The notes beneath the pieces are model-generated. The model was not told the DNA's origin. It did no database searches and was given only the letters and a program-made list of their open reading frames with translations. Made by a program: the position numbers and the translations under genes. A DNA stretch of 57,134 bases from Singulisphaera sp. (GTDB lineage: Bacteria > Planctomycetota > Planctomycetia > Isosphaerales > Isosphaeraceae). This document shows, piece after piece, positions 17,173 through 26,228 of this stretch (positions within the stretch are counted from its first letter, which is position 1; every line of letters begins with the position of its first letter). Where the stretch lies: positions 1-57,134 of the forward strand of contig DAIDJG010000083.1 of assembly GCA_027451445.1 (NCBI GenBank), given 5' to 3'.

Positions 17173-18054
17173 TCAAGGCTTGAGATACTTATCGAAAAAT
17201 GCGATGGACTGATCGCGCGTGTGCTTCATGTCGTCACCACCCCAGCCGTGGCCGCCTCCCAGCAGCAGTTCGACACGGCCGGGAACGCCAGCCTTTGTCT
17301 GCGCTTCGGCCAGTTTGATCGCCTGCGTGTACGGCACGAGCGGGTCCTTTGTCCCCTGAAAGGAAAGGATCGGCGCGTCGCCGGAGGAGACGAACGCGAG
17401 CGGCGACGCCTTGGCCGCGGCCTCGGGTTTCTCCTGCGCCGTGCCGCCCAGGAAGTCTTTGACGAGGTTGCGCGAGACCGGCGGAATGTCATCCGCCGCG
17501 AGGTCGGTGGGACCAAAGTAATTGATCGCCGCCTGGATCTTCGTATTCGGCGCGTCGGACGCGGCGTCCCCTTCCAGACCATCCGACGGGCCAGTCACCC
17601 CGAGCATCATCGCCAGGTGCGCACCGGCTGAGAAACCAATCGCCCCGACCCGATCGGGGTTGATCTTGTGCTCCTGCGCGTGCGTCTTCGCCCAGCGCAC
17701 GGCAGCCTTCACGTCGTGGACCTGCGCCGGGAAAGTCTCCTTGGGGCAGAACCGATACTGCGGTGAGATCACCACATAGCCGCGTTTCGCGAACTCGAGC
17801 AGCACCGGCCGCATGTCGTTCTTGTTCCCCTGGCGCCAGGCGCCTCCATGAATCGCCAGGATCGCCGGGAACGGCCCGGCGCCTTCCGAAGGCTGGGCCA
17901 GATCCAGCTTCAGCTCGGTTTCGCCCGCCTTCGTGTAAACGATGTCGTAGTCCGTCTTGACCGGTTCCGGCGTCTTCGGTTCGTCGGCTCCCTGCGTAGG
18001 CAGCACTGCGACAACGGAAAGGAACACGACCGACAACAGGCTCGGTAAACGCAT
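17173..18054 (-). CDS. Secreted alpha/beta hydrolase (esterase, BD-FAE-like)
   Basis: A 293-residue exported hydrolase. ATG 18054 has GAGGAT about 8 nt upstream and is followed by a signal peptide (MRLPSLLSVVFLSVVAVLPT, then QGAD). The oxyanion loop is HGGAW, the nucleophile elbow GFSAGAH, the acid GTKDPLVP and the catalytic His in GGGHGWGG, all in family order. It probably cleaves ester-linked sugars or acyl groups in the periplasm. It is the last gene of an operon with the D-2-hydroxyacid dehydrogenase (50 bp upstream). Confidence 0.88.
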   Translation of the reverse strand: MRLPSLLSVVFLSVVAVLPTQGADEPKTPEPVKTDYDIVYTKAGETELKLDLAQPSEGAGPFPAILAIHGGAWRQGNKNDMRPVLLEFAKRGYVVISPQYRFCPKETFPAQVHDVKAAVRWAKTHAQEHKINPDRVGAIGFSAGAHLAMMLGVTGPSDGLEGDAASDAPNTKIQAAINYFGPTDLAADDIPPVSRNLVKDFLGGTAQEKPEAAAKASPLAFVSSGDAPILSFQGTKDPLVPYTQAIKLAEAQTKAGVPGRVELLLGGGHGWGGDDMKHTRDQSIAFFDKYLKP

Positions 18055-18104
18055 CACGGTATCCTCGAATGAAGCGATGATCTGGGCGAGCGAACGCGTT
18101 TTCA

Positions 18105-19109
18105 TCAAAACCACAGCGATTTATTCACAACGTTAATGAGCGGCTCCCCCTTCGTAAACCGGCGGACGTTTTCCACGATCGTCGCCAGATGCCGCCCGGC
18201 GATCACGGGGGAATAGCCCGCCGTGTGCGGGGTCAGGATCACGTTGGGAAAGTCCCAGAGCGGATGGGTGGCCGGCAAGGGCTCCACTTCGTAGACGTCG
18301 AGCGCCGCTCCCGCGAGCCGGCCGGCGCGGAGCGCCGCGACGAGGTCATCCAGTACGACGATCGCACCGCGCCCGATGTTGATCAAGTAAGCGGTCGACC
18401 GGATGTGGGCCAGGAGGCTCGCGTCGAACAAGCGCGCGGTTTCGGGCGTGTGAGGCGCAGCGATCACGACGAAATCGCTCGCCGCCAGGAGGTCGGTGAG
18501 ACGCTCCAGTCCCTCAACGGCACTCCCATCGGGTAACGTCTTTCCGTCCGGAAAACGGTCGACCCCGCGCACCGTCATACCGAAGGCCGCGGCCCTGCGC
18601 CCGATCTCACTGCCGATGGCGCCGTAGCCGAAGACTCCGAGCGTCGCATCCGGCAGGTAGATCGTACCTCGATCCATCGCGTTGACGGTCCCCGGTCCCG
18701 TCGCGTGACTCACCCGGGCAGCCTCACCCCCGACAGGCTCGTAGTGGTGCTCGAGCTGGCGTCTGACATACGTGTGAAGATTCCGTGCGAAACAAAGGAC
18801 GTAACCCATCACCTGATCGGCAATCACATCACCGAATAGCCCCCGCACGTTCGTCAGCGTGCAAGGATGCGTGACGAGCTCCGGAAACATGTAATGCTCC
18901 AGGCTCGCCGTAAACGCCTGGACCCAGCGCAGGCGTGTCGCGTGCTCCAACAGCTCCGGCGTGATCTTACCAATGAACCCGTCCGCATCGGCCACGGCGG
19001 CACGCGCAGCGGCTGCGTCTTCGGCGTTGACCCACTCCGTCTCCGGTGACGCAGCCTCCAACGCAGCCAGGCGGACGGCTTCCACCGCGGGATGAATCAC
19101 AATTCGCAT
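18105..19109 (-). CDS. D-isomer-specific 2-hydroxyacid dehydrogenase
   Basis: A 334-residue cytosolic NAD(P)H-dependent dehydrogenase. The Rossmann motif is GVFGYGAIGSEIGRR with the acidic/basic residues VDRFPD after it. The catalytic set is Arg in NIGRGAIV, Glu in DVYEVEPLP and His in LTPHTAGYS, the order found in GhrB/SerA-like enzymes. It converts 2-oxoacids to D-2-hydroxyacids, such as glyoxylate/hydroxypyruvate or phosphoglycerate. It lacks the ACT domain of SerA. It lies 15 bp after the glycosyltransferase gene, in an operon. Confidence 0.92.
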   Translation of the reverse strand: MRIVIHPAVEAVRLAALEAASPETEWVNAEDAAAARAAVADADGFIGKITPELLEHATRLRWVQAFTASLEHYMFPELVTHPCTLTNVRGLFGDVIADQVMGYVLCFARNLHTYVRRQLEHHYEPVGGEAARVSHATGPGTVNAMDRGTIYLPDATLGVFGYGAIGSEIGRRAAAFGMTVRGVDRFPDGKTLPDGSAVEGLERLTDLLAASDFVVIAAPHTPETARLFDASLLAHIRSTAYLINIGRGAIVVLDDLVAALRAGRLAGAALDVYEVEPLPATHPLWDFPNVILTPHTAGYSPVIAGRHLATIVENVRRFTKGEPLINVVNKSLWF

Positions 19110-19124
19110 AACAGGATCGTCCCT

Positions 19125-20246
19125 TCAATCTCGGAGCTTGAGACAGGAGAGGCAGGTCTGCGCCAGTCGTTCGGCAACACGCGCCGCTCCATCGGCTGGA
19201 AAGGGTGGCGGACCCGGGCGACACTCGATGGCCTGCTCCAGTAGCTTGGCGAGCTGGAACTCGGAGAACGCACGCGCGGACGCCGGAAACCCTCCCGACC
19301 AATTCCGCAGCGCACGATCAAGTACGCGATGCTCGGCAAACCCTGTCCGGGGGGGATAGATCATCGGCGTGCCGGCAACCATCGCTTCGCAGGCTGTGCC
19401 GTAGCCTGCCTTCGCGACGATCGCGTCCACCGAAGCAGCCAGGTCGGCCCCCGTCCACTCGGTCGCGGGGACGACGTGGAGGTTGGCGACCGCTCCTCCA
19501 GGGGCGCTGTGGAACCCGACGAAGTGAATCCGTTTCTTCGCGAGCGCTTCGAGACGTTCCCAGGACAGATTATCCTGGCCATACCGACCGATGTAAAAGT
19601 AAACGAGCTTGTCGGACAAAGTCAGCCCCAGGCGCTTCCTCAATTCTTCGGCCCGGTGCCGGCCGGGCGTCACGACCATGCCGACCTCGATGACGGGTGC
19701 GATGTCGGCCATGCGCAACGCAGGTTCAGCCCGGAACACGGCGGTAGCCTGCCGGTACGCATGCCGAATGTCCGCCACGAGTTTGGGAGCGTCACCCCCT
19801 AGGCGCTTCGCGTGGGGGGCATAGATATCGGCCCACGTGAAGTTCGCCAGTAAAAAGCCCGGCACACCCGCACGTCGCGCAGCCACCAGCGGTACGGGCG
19901 TCGCGTCACACAGAACCGCGGCGGCGCGCGTCTCCCGGAGCCGTTGTGCTTCCTCGTCGACGCGTCCCATCGCTTCCGCATGAACGCGGGCGGCCATTTC
20001 GAGCGTGGCTACACCGTCCACCGCCACACTGTCACCCGCCGGACTCAAGACACCGACGTCCGAAACATGCGGCTCGAGCGTCGCAGGACGTCGCAGCCGT
20101 TCGCGCCAGTGCTCAAACAAGTTAGGGTGGCTCCGGATCGTAACCGGAACCTCCTTCGGGAGCCGATTAATGACGGCCGAAGAGCGATTCAGATGGCCGA
20201 ATCCATGGCTCGTGACGTAAACGGCCAGACCGCCGGCTTGGCCCAT
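19125..20246 (-). CDS. GT-B glycosyltransferase-like protein (MurG/L-arabinokinase N-terminal type)
   Basis: A 373-residue protein with the GT-B beginning AVYVTSHGFGHLNRS, the Gly-rich loop seen in MurG-like transferases and in the N-terminal part of L-arabinokinases. The C-terminal half has the donor-binding segment VDAIVAKAGYGTACEAMVAG and TPMIYPPRTGFAEHRVL. ATG 20246 has AGGG about 9 nt upstream; the frame upstream to 20339 is lower-quality sequence. It is the first gene of an operon with the dehydrogenase and the esterase. Acceptor and donor are unknown; a stand-alone sugar-binding role is possible. Confidence 0.75.
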   Translation of the reverse strand: MGQAGGLAVYVTSHGFGHLNRSSAVINRLPKEVPVTIRSHPNLFEHWRERLRRPATLEPHVSDVGVLSPAGDSVAVDGVATLEMAARVHAEAMGRVDEEAQRLRETRAAAVLCDATPVPLVAARRAGVPGFLLANFTWADIYAPHAKRLGGDAPKLVADIRHAYRQATAVFRAEPALRMADIAPVIEVGMVVTPGRHRAEELRKRLGLTLSDKLVYFYIGRYGQDNLSWERLEALAKKRIHFVGFHSAPGGAVANLHVVPATEWTGADLAASVDAIVAKAGYGTACEAMVAGTPMIYPPRTGFAEHRVLDRALRNWSGGFPASARAFSEFQLAKLLEQAIECRPGPPPFPADGAARVAERLAQTCLSCLKLRD

Positions 20247-20419
20247 CGGAGTCCCTGCGCCCTGGGTGGAAACCAGACACCCCAGTCCGCGCGGCGGACC
20301 GGGGTGGCGAGGATAACCCAGACGCTTACGAGCCGACAAGCCCCTCGTGCGGTGTCCGCGATCGGCGCGTCAGGTGCCCCGTCGGGCCCTCGGCGCTGTC
20401 GCTCATTATAAACATCTGT

Positions 20420-23400
20420 TCAATTGTGTTTCGAGTTGGAATTGTCCGTCGGAATCGTGACGATCGAACCCGCGGGGGTCACGGTGCCGGTGTTCGAGGT
20501 GGGAACGACCAACGGTCCCACTCCACTCGCGAGCAATTGGAACGTCGCAAAGTACGGCGCTCCCCCCGGCGTCACCAGATGGTCGGTCCCGTTCGCGGCC
20601 GTGATATTCGAGATGGAGAACAGGAAGACCTGATTCGCGACGGGTTGGGTCGGCACCATGATCAACTGATTCGTACTCAGATTAAAAGCAAGTTTTGCAT
20701 TCAGGGGCACATCCGCATATCCGGATGCACCCGTCGTCAACCCACCCGTCTGGGGGATCAACATCGCGGAGAAACGCCCCAGGGACGAGAGGGAAATCGG
20801 CTCGCTGAACGTCACTGATCCGTAGCCGAGCGGGTGAAGGAACTGCGTGCCGTTATTGGGAACCGTTCCCGTCACGGTCAGAGGCGAGTTGCCTGTGATA
20901 CCGCCGTCGGTGCTCACGGTAAACGTGGTATAGAACGGCGTACCCAGTGTGAAGGTTGAGCTCGGGAACGACTGGTCATCACTGACCGACCCGGCCACGG
21001 AGACGAGATAGACCGTCCCCGTCTTCAGGATCGCTTCGGGCGTCAGGTAGGCGCTATCGGTCGTCGGGCTGTAGGCGACGGCCGACGGGACCACCTGGTA
21101 CTGGCCCCCCGGACCTGTGTTTGCCATGAGCTGGATCGTGTTCGAGTTGACCGTCCAGGTCGACGCGGGACGGTTGAACTGAATGGCGATCGTGTCCGGC
21201 TGCGGAATCAGGTTATTATTGATCACGGTCGCCCCATGATTGGCGGTCACGTCCAAGACGCGGAACGGAACCGTGCTGCTCGGGGACGCCTGATAATCGA
21301 ACGAGCTGTAGATGGGGCCGGGATTACCGTTCGCGTCCGTAACGGCGTTGCCCGCCACGTCGGACTCGCCCTGGACCGCGATCAGGTAGATGTCCGAACT
21401 GAGAGGGAACGCCGGGGTCAACGTAATCTGAGACGTGCCATCGGCATTCACGTGATAAACCATCGACGCGGGAACGGGCAGATCGCCACTGTCGACGCCG
21501 CTCGGCGCCGACCAAAGTGAGGGACTCCCGTTGGTAAGACGCGCGCCACCGTCAGGCCCACTTGGAATGAGCATGACCGCGAACGGATCGCTCGCAAACC
21601 CCGCGCTCTTGGGCTGGTCGGGAACCAGGTTGGCGAGCGGGTGATTGAACGTGACCAGGATCTGACCATTCGGCAGGGTCGAGGTTGCCGAGTTATTGCT
21701 CGGCGACGTGCTCGTTACATGTGTGCTCGTCTGAATCGTGATTGTGGTGGGAGCGGACATCGCGCTTTGCGTGCCGTTCGACGTCGCCGCAGTCGTCGCG
21801 GCAATCTTATAGGTCCCATCGGGCAACGGCTGCGATCCCGCGATCGTAACCGTCGCAACCCCGTTCGAGGCCTGGACCGGACCCGCCAGGAGCGCCGGAC
21901 TGTTCGAGTTCGTCACGTTGTAAAGCGAGACAAATCCATTCGCAGGCGTCACATCTGAGAAAGTGAACGTCAGTGGGGCTGACTGTGTACCATTGTCTTT
22001 GGTGATGCCATCGGAATTGCTCACGCCGGTATCGCTTTGGGGCGAAAGTTGAGGCGTGTTGGGAGCGCCGATGTTATTGAGCACGAGCTGCCCGATCTGA
22101 TTGGCGTTGAATTCGGTGAACCAGATGTTGCCGTCGGGTCCTTTTGTAATGTTCGTCGGCGAGCTGCCTGAGGTCGGAACCGGGAATTCGCGGATCGCGC
22201 CGGTCGTCGGATTGATATTCGCAATCTTGCTTGCGCCGGTAGCAGCCTCGGTGAACCAGACGTTGCCATCGGACCCGACTGTAATTCCCGACGGCGAGCT
22301 GCTTGCTGTCGGCACGCTGTATTCGGTGATATTGCCCGTCGGCGTAATCCGGCCGATCTTGTTGGCCGCAGTCTCGGTAAACCACAAGTTGCCGTCCGGG
22401 CCCGCGACGATCCCGGTCGGACTCGCATTGGCCGTGGGGACGTTGAACTCGGCGAACTGGTTCGTCGTGGGATTGATGCGCCCGATCTTGTCTCCGAAGC
22501 TCTCGGTGAACCAAAGGTTCCCATCGGGCCCGACGGCGATCTGCGAGGGGGCACCGTCAGTCGTCGGCAGGTTGTAGGTCGTGATGGTACCCGTGGGCGA
22601 GATCTTGCCGATCGCGTCGGGCACGCCATTGGTTGAGGATTGGAGCGTGAACCAGAGGTTCCCGTTCCCCGTCGGACCGTTCGTGATTCCTTGCGGCACG
22701 CCCGTGACGTTGTAGGTAACCACGCTGCCGGTCGTGGTGATGCGGCCAATGCGATTGTCGACGGAATCGGTGAACCAAAGCGCTCCGTCGGGTCCCGTTG
22801 CGATGTACTGCGGGTAGGTCGTCGACGGCAGATTGTACAAGTGGAAGCTACCCGTCGACGTAATGCGGCCGATACTCGACGTACCCAGCGACTGCTCCGT
22901 AAACCACAGGGCGCCGTCGCTCGTAGGGCCAAGCGTAATTCCGAAGGGTTCGGTGCTCGGCGTTTGGGCGATGAACTCGGTCGCGGAACCCGACGGGGTC
23001 ACCTGAGCGATCTTGTCGCCCGCCTGTTCGGTCAGCCAGATGTTGCCATCAGGTCCGGCGGTGATTCCGGTGGGTGCGCTGTTCGCAGTTGTCAGCACAA
23101 ATTCGGTGATCGCCCCACTGGTCGTGATTTCGGCGACCTTGTTTGCGGCGTTTTCGGTAAACCACAAATTGCCGTTGGGACCGCTCGTGATTCCGGTAGG
23201 TGCGCTGTTCGGAGTAAGACCCGTCGAAAACTCCGTAATGACGCCCGCGGGTGTGATCTGGCCGATCTTGTTCCCGCTGCTTTCAGTGAACCAGAGATTA
23301 TTGTCCGGACCGGTGGTAATTCCTGCGAGACCGCTGCTGGCCGTCAACCCCGTCGAGAACTCGGTAATCGTGCCAGTGGCAGGATTGATTTCCCCGATCT

Positions 23401-24025
23401 TGTTAGCGCCGGTCTCCGTGAACCAGAGGTTACCGTTCGGCCCTGCCGTGATTGCCGTGGGTTGGCTGTTCGCGGTTGGGATCGTGTACTCGGTGACGGT
23501 CCCCGACGGGGTAATCTGGCCGATCTTGTTCGCCGCCTTCTCCGTGAACCAGAGGTTCCCGTCAGGACCAGCCGCGATGCCTGTCGGCTGACTGGATGCT
23601 GTCGGGATGGCGTATTCCGTGAAGTTCTGGGTCAGAGTATCGAGCTCACCGATCTTGTTCGTTGCGCTCTCCGTGAACCACATGCCGGTGGTGCCGCTCG
23701 GCCCTGCCGTGATCGATGTCGGTGCGCTCGCTGTGGTCGGGATCGTGAACGTCAAAACGGCACCGGCCGGAGTGATCTGGCCGATCGTGCCCGAGTCGCG
23801 CTCAGCATACCAAAGGTTGCCATCGGCCCCCTTGGCGATGCTGACCGGGGATGTGCTGGGCGTCGGAACGGGAAACTGATTGAAAAGTGACGTGAGAAGC
23901 GCCCGCTCTTCAAGAGCCTCGACCGCCGGACTTCGCTCGCGCCGTGAGGGTTTACCACGACGCATTTGCATACGCCGCGAAGGACTGACCTGCTCATGAT
24001 CGTTCTGGCCAATACGACGATCCAT
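20420..24025 (-). CDS. Secreted giant protein: two 7-bladed virginiamycin-B-lyase-like propellers plus Ig-like domains
   Basis: A 1201-residue exported protein from ATG 24025 (AAGGA 9 nt upstream). The N-terminus ends RSPAVEALEERALLTS, the LEERALL motif frequent in planctomycete surface proteins. About 14 repeats of roughly 42 residues follow, each with GPDGNLWFTE and NKIGxI(T/N)P; counting WFTE-like positions gives 14 blades, i.e. two 7-bladed propellers of the Vgb/NHL type. Then come about three Ig-like (Big_5/SbsA-like) domains, starting VTSTSPSNNSATSTLP, VLDVTANHGATVIN and PLTVTGTVPNNGTQFL. There is no lyase-specific evidence, so binding or structural function is as likely. The repeats are similar enough for the antisense frames to be open. 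Confidence 0.86.
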   Translation of the reverse strand: MDRRIGQNDHEQVSPSRRMQMRRGKPSRRERSPAVEALEERALLTSLFNQFPVPTPSTSPVSIAKGADGNLWYAERDSGTIGQITPAGAVLTFTIPTTASAPTSITAGPSGTTGMWFTESATNKIGELDTLTQNFTEYAIPTASSQPTGIAAGPDGNLWFTEKAANKIGQITPSGTVTEYTIPTANSQPTAITAGPNGNLWFTETGANKIGEINPATGTITEFSTGLTASSGLAGITTGPDNNLWFTESSGNKIGQITPAGVITEFSTGLTPNSAPTGITSGPNGNLWFTENAANKVAEITTSGAITEFVLTTANSAPTGITAGPDGNIWLTEQAGDKIAQVTPSGSATEFIAQTPSTEPFGITLGPTSDGALWFTEQSLGTSSIGRITSTGSFHLYNLPSTTYPQYIATGPDGALWFTDSVDNRIGRITTTGSVVTYNVTGVPQGITNGPTGNGNLWFTLQSSTNGVPDAIGKISPTGTITTYNLPTTDGAPSQIAVGPDGNLWFTESFGDKIGRINPTTNQFAEFNVPTANASPTGIVAGPDGNLWFTETAANKIGRITPTGNITEYSVPTASSSPSGITVGSDGNVWFTEAATGASKIANINPTTGAIREFPVPTSGSSPTNITKGPDGNIWFTEFNANQIGQLVLNNIGAPNTPQLSPQSDTGVSNSDGITKDNGTQSAPLTFTFSDVTPANGFVSLYNVTNSNSPALLAGPVQASNGVATVTIAGSQPLPDGTYKIAATTAATSNGTQSAMSAPTTITIQTSTHVTSTSPSNNSATSTLPNGQILVTFNHPLANLVPDQPKSAGFASDPFAVMLIPSGPDGGARLTNGSPSLWSAPSGVDSGDLPVPASMVYHVNADGTSQITLTPAFPLSSDIYLIAVQGESDVAGNAVTDANGNPGPIYSSFDYQASPSSTVPFRVLDVTANHGATVINNNLIPQPDTIAIQFNRPASTWTVNSNTIQLMANTGPGGQYQVVPSAVAYSPTTDSAYLTPEAILKTGTVYLVSVAGSVSDDQSFPSSTFTLGTPFYTTFTVSTDGGITGNSPLTVTGTVPNNGTQFLHPLGYGSVTFSEPISLSSLGRFSAMLIPQTGGLTTGASGYADVPLNAKLAFNLSTNQLIMVPTQPVANQVFLFSISNITAANGTDHLVTPGGAPYFATFQLLASGVGPLVVPTSNTGTVTPAGSIVTIPTDNSNSKHN

Positions 24026-24278
24026 AGTGCAAATCCTTGAAACGACGAGATCCACGACCCCCGGTTCGCCTCGCAGACGCGTGCACCGTCTCGCGCGTCT
24101 CGCCTCGGACGATCGCTCGTCCGCCGCGAACCGCGATGCGATTCTTGGCAGTGCGCAGTAGCACCGGGTTTCTTTAAGAGTGATCGGTCGTTTCGGTGGG
24201 AGGGATTACGCAAATTCTTCCAGCCATGCAGCGGCGAACGATTATTCCCGTTCGGCGTCGCATACCGCATCTGGTTAT

Positions 24279-24307
24279 ATGATAGGAGCCATGATATTGC
24301 GAGACAA
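24279..24307 (-). promoter_or_regulatory. Predicted promoter of the double-propeller gene
   Basis: On the - strand, TTGTCT (reverse of 24302-24307) and TATCAT (reverse of 24279-24284) are 17 nt apart, upstream of the ATG at 24025. This gives a leader of about 245 nt. The 24026-24480 region holds no gene and nothing else recognisable; the leader showed no known riboswitch motif. Confidence 0.4.
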
Positions 24308-24480
24308 TAGGCTAAGAGGAGGATTTTTGTCGATTCTGCAAGTACGGCGGCCAACGAAAGAAAACGTAGCCTGACCGGATCTGAAAACAAAGAGAGATAG
24401 GGGGTTCGTCTCTGCCTTCGTGGAGGTGGTTCGTCCGTCGCGATTGTTGAGAACGGACGAGTGCGACGAGACGGTACGTG

Positions 24481-25470
24481 TCATTTCGAGTCATCGGGCA
24501 AAGCGGAAACGCGCGTCGGAAGTGGAACGACGGCAAGGGCGGGCCGCGCCGCGGGTCGGCCTGCCCCCAGGATCCCTCCCAACGTCAAAGCACCGCCGAG
24601 CAGCAGTTCGGGAGTGACCGACTCGCCGAAAAGCAGGATGCCCCAAAGGACCGTGAGGACGGGGGATGCGTTGCCGAATGTCGCAACCTGACTGGCGTCG
24701 AGCCGGCGCAGAGCTTGATTCTGAAAAGCCAGCCCCACGACGGTCACCACGAGTGTAAGGTACGCCAGACCGACCCAGGCTTTAGTCGATGCGCCGGCCA
24801 GCGCTGGCCCGCTCGGAAGCAGCGCGATGGCAACGGGAACGTCAAGCAGACTCCCGAGCAAAAACGTTCCCGCAAGGACCGTGAGCGCACCGTACCGGTC
24901 GATCAAGCCTTTACTCGCGGTGAGGTAGCCGCCCCACGACACGACCGCCCCTAGCGTCAGCAGGTCGCCCCAGAAAACCGATGAGCCACCTGATCCGTGC
25001 CGCAGGCTGCCGAGCCCGATCAGCGACACGCCAAGCATGCTCGCCAAGATGCCCCAAACTCGGCCAGCACTGAAGCCCTCCTGTCCAACCAGTCTCGACA
25101 GACCAAGCACAACCAGCGGGCAAGCTGCATAAATTAGGGCGACGTGTGAAGTCAGCGTCAAACGCGCGCCATTGAGGAAAAAGGTTTGGTTGACAGGCAC
25201 GCAAAGTGCCGCCGTGAGGAGTAGGCGCTTTCCATCCTCGCGCCACAGCCGGCGCAGGCGGGTCGATCCGACGATGGGCCAAAGACAAAGACCTGCGATC
25301 CCGAACCGTACCAGCGGAACGAGCGCCACGGGCAACTCTCGGACGGCGAATTTTGCCGATGGGGCTGTGCTCGAGCCGATCAGAACCATGAAGAGGAGAA
25401 AGACATACGCCTCAAAGCCTCCGCTGCGCGGCGATTCGCCGGGCTCCGTGGAGTCACCAGATCCTCCCAT
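24481..25470 (-). CDS. EamA-family (DMT) transporter
   Basis: A 329-residue inner-membrane protein with about ten hydrophobic segments in two EamA repeats, the first starting AYVFLLFMVLIGSSTAPSAK and the second at GDLLTLGAVVSWGGYLTASK. DMT transporters export or import metabolites such as amino acids or nucleotides; specificity cannot be told. ATG 25470 is chosen with GGAAGGTGG about 10-18 nt upstream; longer starts at 25548 or 25626 give a leader rich in Arg and Ala. A basic C-terminus follows the last helix. It is divergent from the YbjN gene. Confidence 0.85.
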   Translation of the reverse strand: MGGSGDSTEPGESPRSGGFEAYVFLLFMVLIGSSTAPSAKFAVRELPVALVPLVRFGIAGLCLWPIVGSTRLRRLWREDGKRLLLTAALCVPVNQTFFLNGARLTLTSHVALIYAACPLVVLGLSRLVGQEGFSAGRVWGILASMLGVSLIGLGSLRHGSGGSSVFWGDLLTLGAVVSWGGYLTASKGLIDRYGALTVLAGTFLLGSLLDVPVAIALLPSGPALAGASTKAWVGLAYLTLVVTVVGLAFQNQALRRLDASQVATFGNASPVLTVLWGILLFGESVTPELLLGGALTLGGILGAGRPAARPALAVVPLPTRVSALPDDSK

Positions 25471-25669
25471 GGCTCGCAACCACCTTCCCAAGGTCAAACG
25501 GGACCAGGCGAGCCTCGGGTTCGGAGCGAGGCTCGCGTCACTTTCCATCGTAGGCAAAAGGGCAAGTCGGGCGAATCGCCGCCGAACGATCCGTCCTCTT
25601 GCACGCACCGTCCTCTCCGACTCCAATAGTCCCGTGCGGGTTCGAACTTAATGCGGAGGGAGAGTGTTT

Positions 25670-26167
25670 ATGAGTTTCGTCCAGACCTTCGACCAATCCA
25701 TGATCGAAGCCTTTCTTGACCACTCCGAACTCGATTACCTCCGCGATCAAGAGGGCGACTTCATTGTTGAGTTCGACTACGACGAGGACATCGCCGGCCA
25801 TCCCCGGTTCCTCCTGGCCGCGGTCGGCGACGAACATCAACAGTATTGTCTACGAGGCGAGACCCTGACGCGCGTGGCGAAACTCGATTGGGAACGTACG
25901 CTCCGTCTCTGCAATGAATGGAACGCGCTTTATAAGATGCCCAAGGTCTACCTGGAGATCGACGACCCCAACCTCTCAACCACCGGCCGCGTCGTCTGCG
26001 AACAGTGGCTCAGCCTCGAGGCAGGCATCTCTCAGGAGTTGCTTAATGAACTAAGTTCGACGTTTTTCTCCGCCTGCTTCGGCTTCTGGCGCTGGATGTT
26101 GCGCCAGGAAGATCTCAACGATTTGATCGATCCTGAACCGCCTTTCCTCTCTTCTCCCGATCCTTGA
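25670..26167 (+). CDS. YbjN domain-containing protein
   Basis: A 165-residue soluble acidic protein of the YbjN family, whose members fold like secretion chaperones (tandem SIMIBI/TTSS-chaperone fold) and are linked to stress and motility control. Visible: FIVEFDYDEDIAGHPRFLL, then WERTLRLCNEWNALYKMPKV and LEAGISQELLNELSSTFF, the usual C-terminal pattern. ATG 25670 has GGAGG 10 nt upstream; GTG 25664 is too close to it. It ends 62 bp before a convergent gene with a shared terminator. Function unknown. Confidence 0.72.
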   Translation: MSFVQTFDQSMIEAFLDHSELDYLRDQEGDFIVEFDYDEDIAGHPRFLLAAVGDEHQQYCLRGETLTRVAKLDWERTLRLCNEWNALYKMPKVYLEIDDPNLSTTGRVVCEQWLSLEAGISQELLNELSSTFFSACFGFWRWMLRQEDLNDLIDPEPPFLSSPDP

Positions 26168-26176
26168 TCCGGGAGT

Positions 26177-26205
26177 CGGCCGACGATCGCGTCAATCGTC
26201 GGCCG
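26177..26205. terminator. Bidirectional terminator between YbjN and the nucleotidyltransferase
   Basis: CGGCCGACGAT (26177-26187) pairs perfectly with ATCGTCGGCCG (26195-26205) around a 7-nt loop. It lies in the 61-bp gap between convergent stops. There is no T-tract, so it may slow rather than end transcription fully. Confidence 0.6.
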
Positions 26206-26228
26206 GCCCCATGGGCTCCTCGGCTGGT

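Noticed and set aside
22640-23890. Long + strand open frame of 416 codons opposite the double-propeller gene
   Set aside because: It mirrors the tandem repeats of the - strand gene, its sequence is Arg/Asp-rich without domains, and the other frames across the repeats are open too.
21000-24000. Tandem repeats considered as a CRISPR array
   Set aside because: The repeats are about 126 bp, in frame and encode WFTE blades; there are no constant short repeats with unique spacers.
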